Shown: positions 56,386 to 64,000 of the stretch, piece after piece | Layout of the letters: the number at the start of each line of letters is the position of its first letter | Numbering within the stretch: the first letter of the stretch is position 1 | Assembly (NCBI RefSeq): GCF_017876755.1 | Contig: NZ_JAGIOO010000001.1 | Span: 1,116,001 to 1,180,000, forward strand | Reading direction: 5' to 3' | DNA: 64,000 bases | DNA from: Crossiella equi | GTDB lineage: Bacteria; Actinomycetota; Actinomycetes; Mycobacteriales; Pseudonocardiaceae | Made by a program: the position numbers and the translations under genes | The notes under the pieces: generated by a model | Seen by the model: the letters and a program-made list of their open reading frames with translations, nothing else | Database searches by the model: none | Told to the model about the DNA's origin: nothing

Positions 56386-57942
56386 ATGCACAGGAGATTG
56401 CGGCTCACGGTGGTGGTTCCCGCGGTCGCGGCCGGTCTGCTCGCGGGGCTGACCCCCGCGCTGGCGAGTGCCGAGGAGGTGAACAGCACCGGCATCCCGG
56501 CGCGCTACGCGGGACAGGAACTGGCCTGGCGCCAGTGCGTCGCCGAGGACATGCCGGACAACCCCGAGGCGGCGAAGACCCTCGAATGCGCGACGTTCGC
56601 GACCCCGCGCGACTGGCAGCACCCGCACCAGCGGCAGGACGTGACCATCGCGATCAGCAGGCTGAAGTCCACCGGGGAGACGACGGCGTCGGTGCTGACC
56701 AACCCGGGCGGGCCCGGTGGGCCAGGGCGCTCGTTCCCGGCCTCGCTGAGCAAGCAGGCCAAGCTGCGTGAGCACCAGGAGATCATCGGCATCGACACGC
56801 GCGGCACCGGCCGGAGCACGAACATCTCGTGCGGTGGCGCGGGCTTCGGCGAGACCCACGACCCGCGCGACCGCGACCCGCGCAACCTGGACCTGCTGCT
56901 GGACTCGCTGGAGCAGACCACGAAGACCTGCCAGCGGGCCTCCGGTGAGCTCGGCAAGTTCGTCGACACCTTCCACAACACCAAGGACCTGGACCTGCTG
57001 CGGGTCCTGCTCGGGCGCAAGAAGATCAACTGGATCGGCTACTCGGCGGGGACCTGGCTGGGCGCGCACTACGCCCAGCGGTTCCCCAACCGCGTCGGCC
57101 GGTTCGTACTGGACTCCTCGGTCGACTTCACCTCGACCTGGTCGGCCTCGTTCGACCTGCAGCCCATGGGGTACGAACGCCGCTGGCGCCAGGACTTCCT
57201 GCCGTGGGCCGCACGCCACGACAACCGGTACGGGCTCGGCGCCACCGGCGAGCAGGTCCGGCAGACCTTCGAGGCCGTCCGGCACGCGCTCTCGCGCAAG
57301 CCGGTCGAGGTCGGCGGGGTGAAGGTCGGCCCGGCCGACCTGGACGCCCGTTTCATCGGACTGCTCAAGAGCAAGCAGACCTTCCCCGGCCTGGCCGACT
57401 TCCTGGTCCAGCTCAGGACGCTGACCGCGAACGACGCGCCGGAACCGGCCAAGGAACAGGCCAGGTCGGCGATCGCCAAGGCCAAGACCGAGAAGGACCC
57501 GAACGACGCCCTGCTCGCGGTGCTGACCGCCGTGCGGTGCAACGACAGCGCCACGCCCGGCGACCGGCAGTCGGTGATCCGCAGGTCGCAGGAGTTCCTC
57601 GACCAGGGCTTCCTGCTGGACGGCGGGTACTGGATGTTCATCCAGAACTGCATCTTCTGGGAGGGCAAGCCCCGGCCACTGCCCACTGTGGACGGCAAGG
57701 GCGTCCCGCCGGTGGTGATGGTCCAGTCGGCGCACGACCCGGCCACGCCCATCGAGGCCGCCCGGAAGGCACACGCCGGGTTCAAGGGCTCCCGGCTGCT
57801 GACCGTCACCGGCGAGGGTGACCACGGCCTCTACGGGTTCGGCAACGCGACCCTGGACAAGGTCGTCGACGCCTACCTGGTCGACGGCGTGGTCCCGGCG
57901 GACCAGGACGTGCCCGGCATGCCGCTGCCCGACCCCGCCTGA
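56386..57942 (+). CDS. Secreted tripeptidyl-aminopeptidase-like alpha/beta hydrolase
   Basis: A 518-residue exported hydrolase of the Streptomyces tripeptidyl aminopeptidase/SlpD-E group. It has a signal peptide to about 30 (ending ALASAEEV), NPGGPGGPGRSF as oxyanion loop, GIDTRGTGRS, the nucleophile GYSAGTWLG (Ser near 220), and a C-terminal TAP-like domain with SAHDPATPIE (Asp) and GEGDHGLY (His). It cleaves short peptides from N-termini outside the cell. ATG 56386 with GGGG six bases upstream. Followed by a strong hairpin. Confidence 0.92.
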   Translation: MHRRLRLTVVVPAVAAGLLAGLTPALASAEEVNSTGIPARYAGQELAWRQCVAEDMPDNPEAAKTLECATFATPRDWQHPHQRQDVTIAISRLKSTGETTASVLTNPGGPGGPGRSFPASLSKQAKLREHQEIIGIDTRGTGRSTNISCGGAGFGETHDPRDRDPRNLDLLLDSLEQTTKTCQRASGELGKFVDTFHNTKDLDLLRVLLGRKKINWIGYSAGTWLGAHYAQRFPNRVGRFVLDSSVDFTSTWSASFDLQPMGYERRWRQDFLPWAARHDNRYGLGATGEQVRQTFEAVRHALSRKPVEVGGVKVGPADLDARFIGLLKSKQTFPGLADFLVQLRTLTANDAPEPAKEQARSAIAKAKTEKDPNDALLAVLTAVRCNDSATPGDRQSVIRRSQEFLDQGFLLDGGYWMFIQNCIFWEGKPRPLPTVDGKGVPPVVMVQSAHDPATPIEAARKAHAGFKGSRLLTVTGEGDHGLYGFGNATLDKVVDAYLVDGVVPADQDVPGMPLPDPA

Positions 57943-57952
57943 CCCGAACACA

Positions 57953-57991
57953 CCCCGGCCGGGTTGCGACCCGGTTGCGACCCGGCCGGGG
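57953..57991 (+). terminator. Terminator after the aminopeptidase gene
   Basis: Perfect 12-bp arms CCCCGGCCGGGT (57953-57964) and ACCCGGCCGGGG (57980-57991), ten bases after the stop. The loop holds a repeat of TTGCGACCCGG. Confidence 0.8.
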
Positions 57992-58026
57992 CGGGAGCCG
58001 GACACGGCGGCGGCACCGTCGGCCAC

Positions 58027-59346
58027 ATGCGAAGTGTTCGAGCGACCCGCCTGCGGCACGCCACCCTGCCGCTGGCGACAGCCGCCCTGCTGGTGACCGG
58101 CACCGCGACCACGGCGGCCGCGGCCGAGACCCCCTTCGACGTCACGGCCTACGACGTCACCGTCGACTACTCCCCCGCCGACGGCGTGCTGCGCGGCTCC
58201 GCGCTGATCACGGCCAAGGCGAGCGCGAGGCTGACCACGCTGACGCTCCAGCTCGACGGCCCCGAGGCCCACGGGATCACGGTCGACGGCACCCCGGCCG
58301 CCTCGTCCACCCACCAGGGCGACCTGGTGATCACGCCGGTGCGGCCGGTCGAACGCGGTGCCGAGTTCCGCGTCCGGGTCGGCTACGCGGGCAAGCCGGG
58401 TGGTGGGTGGCTGACCACCGAGTCCGGCGGCGCCACCGCCTTCGAGGGCGCGGCACAGGCCTGGTTCCCCATCGGGGACAAGCAGGACAACGCCGAGTTC
58501 CGCCTGACCACAACGGTCCCGGACGGCTGGCAGGCCATCTCCGTCGGCCGCGAGGAGCGGACGGACCGGGAGGGCACCGTCCGCTGGACCGAACCCGTGC
58601 TCGCGCCCAGGGGCACCGCGCTGTCGGTCGACCGGTTCACCGTGGAGCGGTCCACGCTGGCCGACGGCACCCCCGTGGTCAACGCCTACGCGCCCGGTAC
58701 GCGGCAACGCGCCAAGCCGCTCGCGGACCGGCAGCAGGAGATCACGGACTTCCTGGCCGACCGCTACGGGCCCTACCCCTTCGCCGCGTCCGGGAACGTC
58801 TTCGTGCACGTCAACGACGACGGTCCCGGGACCTCGCCACAGACCCGGCCGGTCTACCTCGGCGCGCGCAGCAAGTGGCTGGACCTGCACCAGGTCGTGC
58901 ACGAGCACGCCCACCAGTGGTACGGCGTCTCGGCGGCCCCCCGGCGGGCCGAGGACAACTGCCTGTCGGAGTGCTTCGCCTCGCACAGCACCTGGCTGTG
59001 GGCGGGCGCCAAGGAGGGGGTCGACCTCGACGCCCGGTACCGCGCGCTGGTCGAGACCAAGAGGTCCGACCCGGCGTTCTGGCGGAATCCGCTCTACCAG
59101 CCGGGCCGGACCCCCGGCTTCGAGATCTACGAACGCGGTCCGCTCGCGCTGCACGCACTCCAGCGTCGCCTGGGCAGCGAGCCGTTCAACCGGCTGCTCC
59201 GGGAGTGGCCGCGGGGCCACCGCGCGGGTTTCCCCTCCTGGCCCCAGTTCGAGGACCTCGCCGAGCGGGTCAGCGGCCAGGACCTCACCGGCTTCTTCCA
59301 GGCGTGGTTCCGGGGCACGACGGTACCGCCCGCGGAGTACCTGTGA
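58027..59346 (+). CDS. Secreted M1-like zinc metallopeptidase
   Basis: A 439-residue exported protein: signal peptide ending TTAAAAE (about residue 35), an N-terminal beta domain (VTAYDVTVDYSPADGVLRGS; LTTLTLQLDG) as in aminopeptidase N relatives, then the zinc site VVHEHAHQWYG (HExxH, His near 292 and 296) and the third ligand Glu in NCLSECFASHSTW. The substrate-binding GAMEN motif of true M1 aminopeptidases is not seen. It is shorter than M1 enzymes (about 850) and lacks the C-terminal helical domain. Peptidase activity is likely; specificity is unknown. Confidence 0.85.
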   Translation: MRSVRATRLRHATLPLATAALLVTGTATTAAAAETPFDVTAYDVTVDYSPADGVLRGSALITAKASARLTTLTLQLDGPEAHGITVDGTPAASSTHQGDLVITPVRPVERGAEFRVRVGYAGKPGGGWLTTESGGATAFEGAAQAWFPIGDKQDNAEFRLTTTVPDGWQAISVGREERTDREGTVRWTEPVLAPRGTALSVDRFTVERSTLADGTPVVNAYAPGTRQRAKPLADRQQEITDFLADRYGPYPFAASGNVFVHVNDDGPGTSPQTRPVYLGARSKWLDLHQVVHEHAHQWYGVSAAPRRAEDNCLSECFASHSTWLWAGAKEGVDLDARYRALVETKRSDPAFWRNPLYQPGRTPGFEIYERGPLALHALQRRLGSEPFNRLLREWPRGHRAGFPSWPQFEDLAERVSGQDLTGFFQAWFRGTTVPPAEYL

Positions 59347-59348
59347 GG

Positions 59349-59879
59349 TCAGCTCCCGGTGACGTCGGTGACCTGGGCGCTCGTGCCCTTCAGCGGCACA
59401 CCGGCGGGCCAGGCCACGGTGGTGCCCGCGCCCTCGGCGGTGGTCGGCAGGGTCAGGTTGACCACGTCCGGCTGGAAGGTCACCGGGGCGTCCGACTGCT
59501 GGAGGATCCGCGACGTGGCCGGGTGACCGGCCCGCAGGTTCACCGGCTGCGCCGGGGCGCCGTCGCTGCGGTCCGGCGTGACGACCGTGTCGCTGCCGTC
59601 GGCCTCGCTGTGGCCGCTGCCCTTGGTGAAGGTCACCGAGGTCGGCGTGCCCTCCAGGCGGCAGTTCGTGGTCGGGCTCGCGGCGGTGTAGGTCAGCACG
59701 AACGCCTCCTCGCCCATCGCGTGCGAGGGGTCCGGCGTCACCGAGACCCGCACGTCCCCCGCCCCGCACGGCGTGTCGGACGGCATGGCACCGGCCACGC
59801 CACCGGTGAGCAGCAGGGCACCGGCGGCGAGCCCGCCAGCGGCGGTGACCGAGGCGATGGTCTTCAGCGGCTTGTTCAT
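59349..59879 (-). CDS. Secreted DUF4232-like protein
   Basis: A 176-residue exported protein: ATG 59879 behind GGAGGAG, signal peptide through GGVAGAMPSD, then a beta-sandwich with two cysteines (DTPCGAGDVRVSV and TTNCRLEGTPTSVTF) and a repeated hydrophobic pattern (APVTFQPDVVNLTLPTTAEG). The CxxxDLxVS...NCxLxGxP pattern is characteristic of DUF4232 proteins of actinomycetes, whose role is not known. Converges on the metallopeptidase gene with two bases between stops. Confidence 0.8.
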   Translation of the reverse strand: MNKPLKTIASVTAAGGLAAGALLLTGGVAGAMPSDTPCGAGDVRVSVTPDPSHAMGEEAFVLTYTAASPTTNCRLEGTPTSVTFTKGSGHSEADGSDTVVTPDRSDGAPAQPVNLRAGHPATSRILQQSDAPVTFQPDVVNLTLPTTAEGAGTTVAWPAGVPLKGTSAQVTDVTGS

Positions 59880-60067
59880 CAGCTCCTCCTCCGTCGTGGT
59901 GTCTCTCCGGGGAGATGCCCCGCCGCCGCGGCGACGATGCACCCGAGTGGGATCTCCCTCGCCGGCGCAACCTCCCCGGCGCCCGCACGTCGGAGCGGCG
60001 TCCGGCGCCCCGGGGCGGCACGCCCTAGACTCGGACCTTCCGATCCAGGCGACACCGAAGGCCGGGC

Positions 60068-61558
60068 GTGCGAGCAACTCAGAGGGAGCAGGCGCCGCTG
60101 CTGCTCTTCGGTGACCAGCTGGGACCGCATTTCCGCTCCGGGCACGAGCACCGGCGCGTCGTGCTGGTCGAGTCCACCGCGGCGCTGGCCCGGCGCCCGT
60201 ACCACCGCCAGAAGCTGCACCTCGTGCTCTCCGGCATCCGGCACCTGGCTACGGAGCTGGGCGAGCAGGCCGTTCTGCTGCGTGCGCGGACCTACCGGGA
60301 GGCGTTGCGGGAGCTGGGCGAGCCGGTGCTGGTGCACCACCCGGGCTCACGGGCGGCGCTGCGGCTCGTGCGCGAGCTGTGCGCCGAAGGCCTGGTGCTC
60401 GACGTGCTGCCGACACCGGCGTTCGCACTGTCCCACGAGGACTTCACCGGGTGGGCGGCTGGGCGGGAGCGATTCCGGATGGAAGAGTTCTACCGGGAGC
60501 AGCGGCAGCGGTTCGGGATGCTGCTGGACGGTCCCGGCCCGGCGGGCGGCCGGTGGAACTTCGACACCGAGAACCGGCTGCCACCGCCCAAGGGCAGTGC
60601 ACGGCTGGGGGTGGTGGCGCCCTGGTTCCCAGAGGAGGACGAGGTCGACGCCGCCGTCCGCGCCGACCTGGACGGCATGGACCTGCCGGTCGTCGGGCGG
60701 GACGGGCCGCGCTGGTTCGCGGTCACGCGGGCGGAGGCACTCCTGGCGCTGCGGCACTTCCTCCGCCACCGGCTGAGCGCGTTCGGCCCCTACGAGGACG
60801 CCGTGCTGACGCGGGACCCCACCATGGCGCACTCGCTGCTGTCGGTACCGCTCAACCACGGGCTGCTGCACCCCCTGGAGGTGGTGCGCGCCGCCGAGCG
60901 GGCCCATCGGGAGCACGGCGTGCCGCTGCCCGCCGTGGAGGGGTTCGTGCGGCAGGTCCTGGGCTGGCGCGAGTACGTCTGGCACCTGTACTGGCACCTG
61001 GGCCCGGACTACCTGCGGCACAACACCTTCCGGGCCACCGCGGCGCTGCCCCCGTGGTGGTCGGAGCTGCGGCCCGCGCAGGTGCGCGCGGCCTGCCTGC
61101 GCACCGCACTGGAAGGCGTGCGGGACCGCGGCTGGGTGCACCACATCCAGCGCCTCATGGTGCTGGGCAACCACGCGCTGCAACGCGGTTACGACCCGAG
61201 GGCGCTCAACGAGTTCTTCGCCACCGCCTTCGTCGACGGGACGCCGTGGGTCATGCCGGTCAACGTCGTCGGCATGAGCCAGCACGCGGACGGCGGTCTG
61301 GTCACGACCAAGCCGTACCTGTCCGGCGGGGCCTACCTCAACCGCATGAGCGACCACTGTGGACAGTGCTGGTTCAACCCGAAGCTGCGCAGCGGGGCGC
61401 GGGCGTGCCCGTTCACCGCGGGCTACTGGGCCTGGCTGGACAAGAACCAGGCTTCCCTGGGGGGCAACCACCGCATGGCGCAGGCACTGCGGGGCCTGGG
61501 GCGCATCGACGACCTCGGGGCAGTGGTGCGACAGGAGGAAGAGCGGGAGATCTTCTGA
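60068..61558 (+). CDS. Iron-sulfur bacterial cryptochrome/photolyase
   Basis: A 496-residue cryptochrome/photolyase-related protein (FeS-BCP, CryB/PhrB-like). The N-terminal fold begins LLLFGDQLGPHF and contains VVLVES; the FAD-binding helical part includes WREYVWHLYWHLGPDY, WVHHIQRLMVLGNHAL and FDGTPWVMPVN-like FVDGTPWVMPVNVVGMSQHA. Four cysteines (near 343, 431, 434 and 447; AACLR and DHCGQC...ACPF) match the [4Fe-4S] ligands. It repairs (6-4) photoproducts or senses light. GTG 60068 start. A BLUF photoreceptor is encoded 640 bp downstream. Confidence 0.93.
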   Translation: MRATQREQAPLLLFGDQLGPHFRSGHEHRRVVLVESTAALARRPYHRQKLHLVLSGIRHLATELGEQAVLLRARTYREALRELGEPVLVHHPGSRAALRLVRELCAEGLVLDVLPTPAFALSHEDFTGWAAGRERFRMEEFYREQRQRFGMLLDGPGPAGGRWNFDTENRLPPPKGSARLGVVAPWFPEEDEVDAAVRADLDGMDLPVVGRDGPRWFAVTRAEALLALRHFLRHRLSAFGPYEDAVLTRDPTMAHSLLSVPLNHGLLHPLEVVRAAERAHREHGVPLPAVEGFVRQVLGWREYVWHLYWHLGPDYLRHNTFRATAALPPWWSELRPAQVRAACLRTALEGVRDRGWVHHIQRLMVLGNHALQRGYDPRALNEFFATAFVDGTPWVMPVNVVGMSQHADGGLVTTKPYLSGGAYLNRMSDHCGQCWFNPKLRSGARACPFTAGYWAWLDKNQASLGGNHRMAQALRGLGRIDDLGAVVRQEEEREIF

Positions 61559-61655
61559 GCACCCGGCGGCCCGAAGCCGTTTGGACCAGAAGAGCCCGGG
61601 TAGCCGACGAGCGATCCGCCACCTCGTCCGGCACCACCGGGATCGGAGCTACCCC

Positions 61656-62117
61656 ATGAGCACGATCACCAAGTCCGTCGACGTCGACCTGCCGGTGCGC
61701 GCGGTGTATGACCAGTGGACCCAGTTCGAGGAGTTCCCGCACTTCATGGAGGGGGTCACCGAGATCCGCCAGCTCGACGACACCCACGTGCACTGGGTGG
61801 TCGAGATCGCCGGGGTGCGGCGCGAGTTCGACGCCACCATCACCGAGCAGCACCCGGACGAACGGGTTGCCTGGCGCTCGGACAGCGGGCCCAAGCACGC
61901 CGGTGTGGTCACCGTGCACCGGCTGTCCGACACCACCACCCGGGTCACCGCCCAGATGGACCTCGACCCCGAGGGCTTCGCGGAGAACGTCGCCGACAAG
62001 CTCGGCATCCTGGACCGCCGGGTGCGGGGCGACCTCGACCGGTTCAAGCGCTTCCTCGAGCAGCGCGGCAGCCAGAGCGGCCAGTGGCGCGGCGAGGTCG
62101 ACCGGCCCGGCAGCTGA
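61656..62117 (+). CDS. SRPBCC-family protein (polyketide cyclase/START-like)
   Basis: A 153-residue protein with the helix-grip fold signature: ITKSVDVDLPVRAVYDQWTQ, FEEFPHFMEGVTEIRQLDD, HWVVEIAGVRREFDATITEQ, and the long C-terminal helix DLDRFKRFLEQRG. This SRPBCC subgroup (often annotated 'cyclase/dehydrase' or YcnB-like) is frequent in stress regulons of actinomycetes. ATG 61656 with GGAG eight bases upstream. Located between the two light-related genes. Confidence 0.87.
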   Translation: MSTITKSVDVDLPVRAVYDQWTQFEEFPHFMEGVTEIRQLDDTHVHWVVEIAGVRREFDATITEQHPDERVAWRSDSGPKHAGVVTVHRLSDTTTRVTAQMDLDPEGFAENVADKLGILDRRVRGDLDRFKRFLEQRGSQSGQWRGEVDRPGS

Positions 62118-62201
62118 GCCGCCGCGGCTGAGGCCTGGCGACCGGGGGCAGCCGCCCCGGTCGCCGGGCGCGGTACGCCCGCTGTGTGTTAGGCATCCGC
62201 T

Positions 62202-62624
62202 GTGCTCCACACGCTCACCTACTCCAGCGCGGCCTCCTTCGTCCTGAGCGAACGGGAGGTGACCGTGCTGCTGGCCCGCAGCCGCGAGCTCAACGTGGCC
62301 GACAACATCACCGGCCTGCTCGTCTACCTGCGCCTGGCCGAGGACCGGGCGGCGTTCGTGCAGGTCCTGGAGGGCGACCGGGACGCGGTCGAGCGGACCT
62401 ACGCCCGGATCGAGGGCGATGAGCTCCACACCGACCTGAGGGTGCTGCACCGCGCCGAGACCGAGCGGCGCCGTTTCTCCCGGTGGTCGATGAAGTTCGC
62501 CCGCCTGGACCCGCTCGCCCTGCCCGAGGTGCTCGCCGGAGCGGGCGACCCGCTCGCGGACCGGGCGTGGGTGGAGCGGGTGATCGCCGCGGTGGCGGGG
62601 CAGGCGGACGCCTTCGGCAGCTGA
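62202..62624 (+). CDS. BLUF-domain blue-light photoreceptor
   Basis: A 140-residue single-domain BLUF protein. Tyr7 (LTYSS), Asn31 with NITGLL (35-40), Gln54 in FVQVLEG and FSRWSM (Trp95, Met97) are the flavin-switch residues. The loop between the ITGLL strand and the Gln strand is about five residues longer than usual. Short BLUF proteins signal through partner proteins, not an attached enzyme. GTG 62202 start, no strong ribosome site. Confidence 0.92.
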   Translation: MLHTLTYSSAASFVLSEREVTVLLARSRELNVADNITGLLVYLRLAEDRAAFVQVLEGDRDAVERTYARIEGDELHTDLRVLHRAETERRRFSRWSMKFARLDPLALPEVLAGAGDPLADRAWVERVIAAVAGQADAFGS

Positions 62625-62769
62625 CCCACCGGCGGTGCGGGCCGCACCCCGCCGGGCAGCAGCCCGGCCACCAGGAGCACCACCGCGGACAGCACTGACC
62701 AGGTCGTACCAGTGCCTGGCGGGCAGTGCGGTGCCGGTCTCGTCCACCGGACGTGGCCGGGTGCCTGGC

Positions 62770-64000
62770 TCAGGGCACCTGGCCCTGCCGTTCGGCGGCC
62801 AGGCGGGACCGGCGCACCTTGCCCGCGTCGTCGCGCAGCGGTGTGTCCACGAACTCGTAGGAGCGCGGGCACTTGTACCGGACCAGGCGCGTGCGGGCGA
62901 ACTCATCGAGTGCGTCCGCGTCGACCTCGTCCGCCCGCTCGGGGTCGAGCCGCACCAGGGCGTGCGTGCGCTGGCCCAGGTCGGAGTCGGTGAGACCGAG
63001 GACGACCGCCTCAAGCACCGAGGGGTGTGCCATCAGGGCCAGCTCGACCTCGGCCGGGTAGATGTTGGCGCCGCCGGAGATGATGAGGTCCTGGCGGCGG
63101 TCGGCCAGGAACAGGTAGCCGTCGGCGTCGAAGTGCCCCAGGTCGCCGACGGTCTCCCAGCCGTCCTCGTCCGCCGGGCTGTCCTGGCCGACGTAGGTGA
63201 AGGCGGGCGGGGTTCCGGCCGGGCGGCGCATCCAGATCGTGCCGATGACACCGGGCGGGCACTTCTCGCCGTCCGGTCCCCGGACCTCCATCTCGCCGCT
63301 GACCACCCGGCCGACGGTGCCCGGGCGGGCCAGCCACTCGTGGCCGTCGCACAGGGTCATCGCGGACTGCTCGGTGGCCGTGTAGTTCTCGATGAGCCGG
63401 TCCGGGCCGATCCAGTCCAGCCAGGCGCGCTTGACCTCCGGCGGGCAGGGCGCCGCGTTGTGCACCAGCTTGTCCAGACTGGACAGGTCGTGGCGGGCGC
63501 GCACCTCCTCCGGCAGCCGCCACATCCGGCTGAGCATGGTCGGCACCATGATCGTGAACCGCACGCGGTGCCGGTCGATCAGGCGCAGGGTCAGCTCCGG
63601 GTCGAACCGCTCCTCCAGCACCACGTGGTTGCGCAGGCTCAGACTGGCCAGGATGCCCAGCACGGCCGTGTTGTGGTACATCGGCCCGGCGAACAGGCAG
63701 CACCCGTCGACGGGGAAACCCGCGCGGCGCAACGGGTTGTCCTCGCCGTCGTCGATGACGGCGGGCTGCCCGGCGAGGATGATCTTCGGTCGGCCGGTGC
63801 TGCCGCCGGAGGTCGGCGCCTTCCAGGAGGGCGAGACGACCTCGGGCAGGTCGTCCTCGGCGTAGCCGGTCAGGTCAGGCCCTCCGATCAGGACCGGGCG
63901 GCCCGCCGCGCCGTCCTCGGTGGTGGCGACGACCAGGCGCGGCTCCGCCAGCACGACCAGCTGTTCCCGCTCGATCCGGGGCAGCTGGTGCGAGATCGGG
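62770..64000 (-). CDS. Acyl-CoA ligase (AMP-binding), 3' part
   Basis: The C-terminal 409 residues of an adenylate-forming acyl-CoA ligase; the start is beyond the right edge. It has the ATP loop PTSGGSTGRPKI, ENYTATEQSAMTL as the adenine motif (YxxTEQ), VGDLGHFDADGYLFLADRRQ with the Asp and Arg of A7/A8, and GKVRRSRL with the A10 lysine. It resembles bile-acid/fatty-acid CoA ligases of actinomycetes. Nothing clear lies in the 145 bp between its stop and the BLUF gene. Confidence 0.9.
   Translation of the reverse strand, partial: PISHQLPRIEREQLVVLAEPRLVVATTEDGAAGRPVLIGGPDLTGYAEDDLPEVVSPSWKAPTSGGSTGRPKIILAGQPAVIDDGEDNPLRRAGFPVDGCCLFAGPMYHNTAVLGILASLSLRNHVVLEERFDPELTLRLIDRHRVRFTIMVPTMLSRMWRLPEEVRARHDLSSLDKLVHNAAPCPPEVKRAWLDWIGPDRLIENYTATEQSAMTLCDGHEWLARPGTVGRVVSGEMEVRGPDGEKCPPGVIGTIWMRRPAGTPPAFTYVGQDSPADEDGWETVGDLGHFDADGYLFLADRRQDLIISGGANIYPAEVELALMAHPSVLEAVVLGLTDSDLGQRTHALVRLDPERADEVDADALDEFARTRLVRYKCPRSYEFVDTPLRDDAGKVRRSRLAAERQGQVP

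Noticed and set aside
62625-62769. A short hydrophobic minus-strand peptide after the acyl-CoA ligase stop
   Set aside because: About 25 hydrophobic residues without a start codon or ribosome site; treated as chance.

Overview
The window is about 73% GC, with actinobacterial codon usage, GTG starts, many LuxR/TetR/MarR/MerR/PucR regulators, a secreted chorismate mutase and a Sec-exported ALF-repeat protein. It looks like a chromosomal accessory stretch of a filamentous actinomycete. Pseudonocardiales is my best guess, but no rRNA or housekeeping gene fixes the taxon.

Layout. 1-6.1 kb: the tail of a CadI/ArsI metal-resistance enzyme, an SDR, a small secreted protein, then a 1231-residue secreted ALF-repeat/coiled-coil protein whose C-terminal domain looks like a swappable toxin tip, followed three bases later by a likely immunity gene. 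6.1-19 kb: a GDSL esterase, two large LuxR-type (LAL) regulators, and a three-gene aryl/acyl-acid reduction and O-methylation operon (LuxE-like ligase, LuxC-like reductase, VOC-methyltransferase fusion). The right edge of this cluster has decayed into remnants of crotonase, methyltransferase, AMP-ligase and aldo-keto reductase genes. 19-27 kb: an HxlR regulator, a PaaI thioesterase, a serine hydrolase, an OmpR-type two-component pair, a secreted beta-helix protein and an orphan KdpD-like kinase.

26.9-33.5 kb is the most unusual part. A co-directional, translationally coupled operon encodes a P-loop ATPase, an unknown 341-residue protein, a NYN-domain ribonuclease and a two-TM protein. It points at a dense array of seven tRNA genes (Arg-GCG, Pro-TGG, Leu-GAG, Leu-CAG, Ser-CGA, His-GTG, Met-CAT), several of them structurally atypical. 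I propose this as a candidate undescribed RNA-targeting conflict system with its own tRNA supply.

33.5-48 kb: an aldehyde dehydrogenase, a GH19 chitinase-like protein lacking one catalytic Glu, a quinone oxidoreductase, several small membrane proteins, MerR, MarR and PucR regulators, and a run of broken genes (TetR with a 16-C tract, transposase tail, alcohol dehydrogenase, haloacetate dehalogenase). 48-56.3 kb: an epoxide hydrolase, a TetR-controlled monooxygenase-patatin-SDR operon, two SodC-like lipoproteins (one at 47.5 kb, one at 53.2 kb), and a second TetR with a divergent NmrA-SDR pair. 56.4-64 kb: two secreted peptidases, a DUF4232-like protein, an iron-sulfur cryptochrome/photolyase, an SRPBCC protein, a BLUF photoreceptor and the 3' part of an acyl-CoA ligase.
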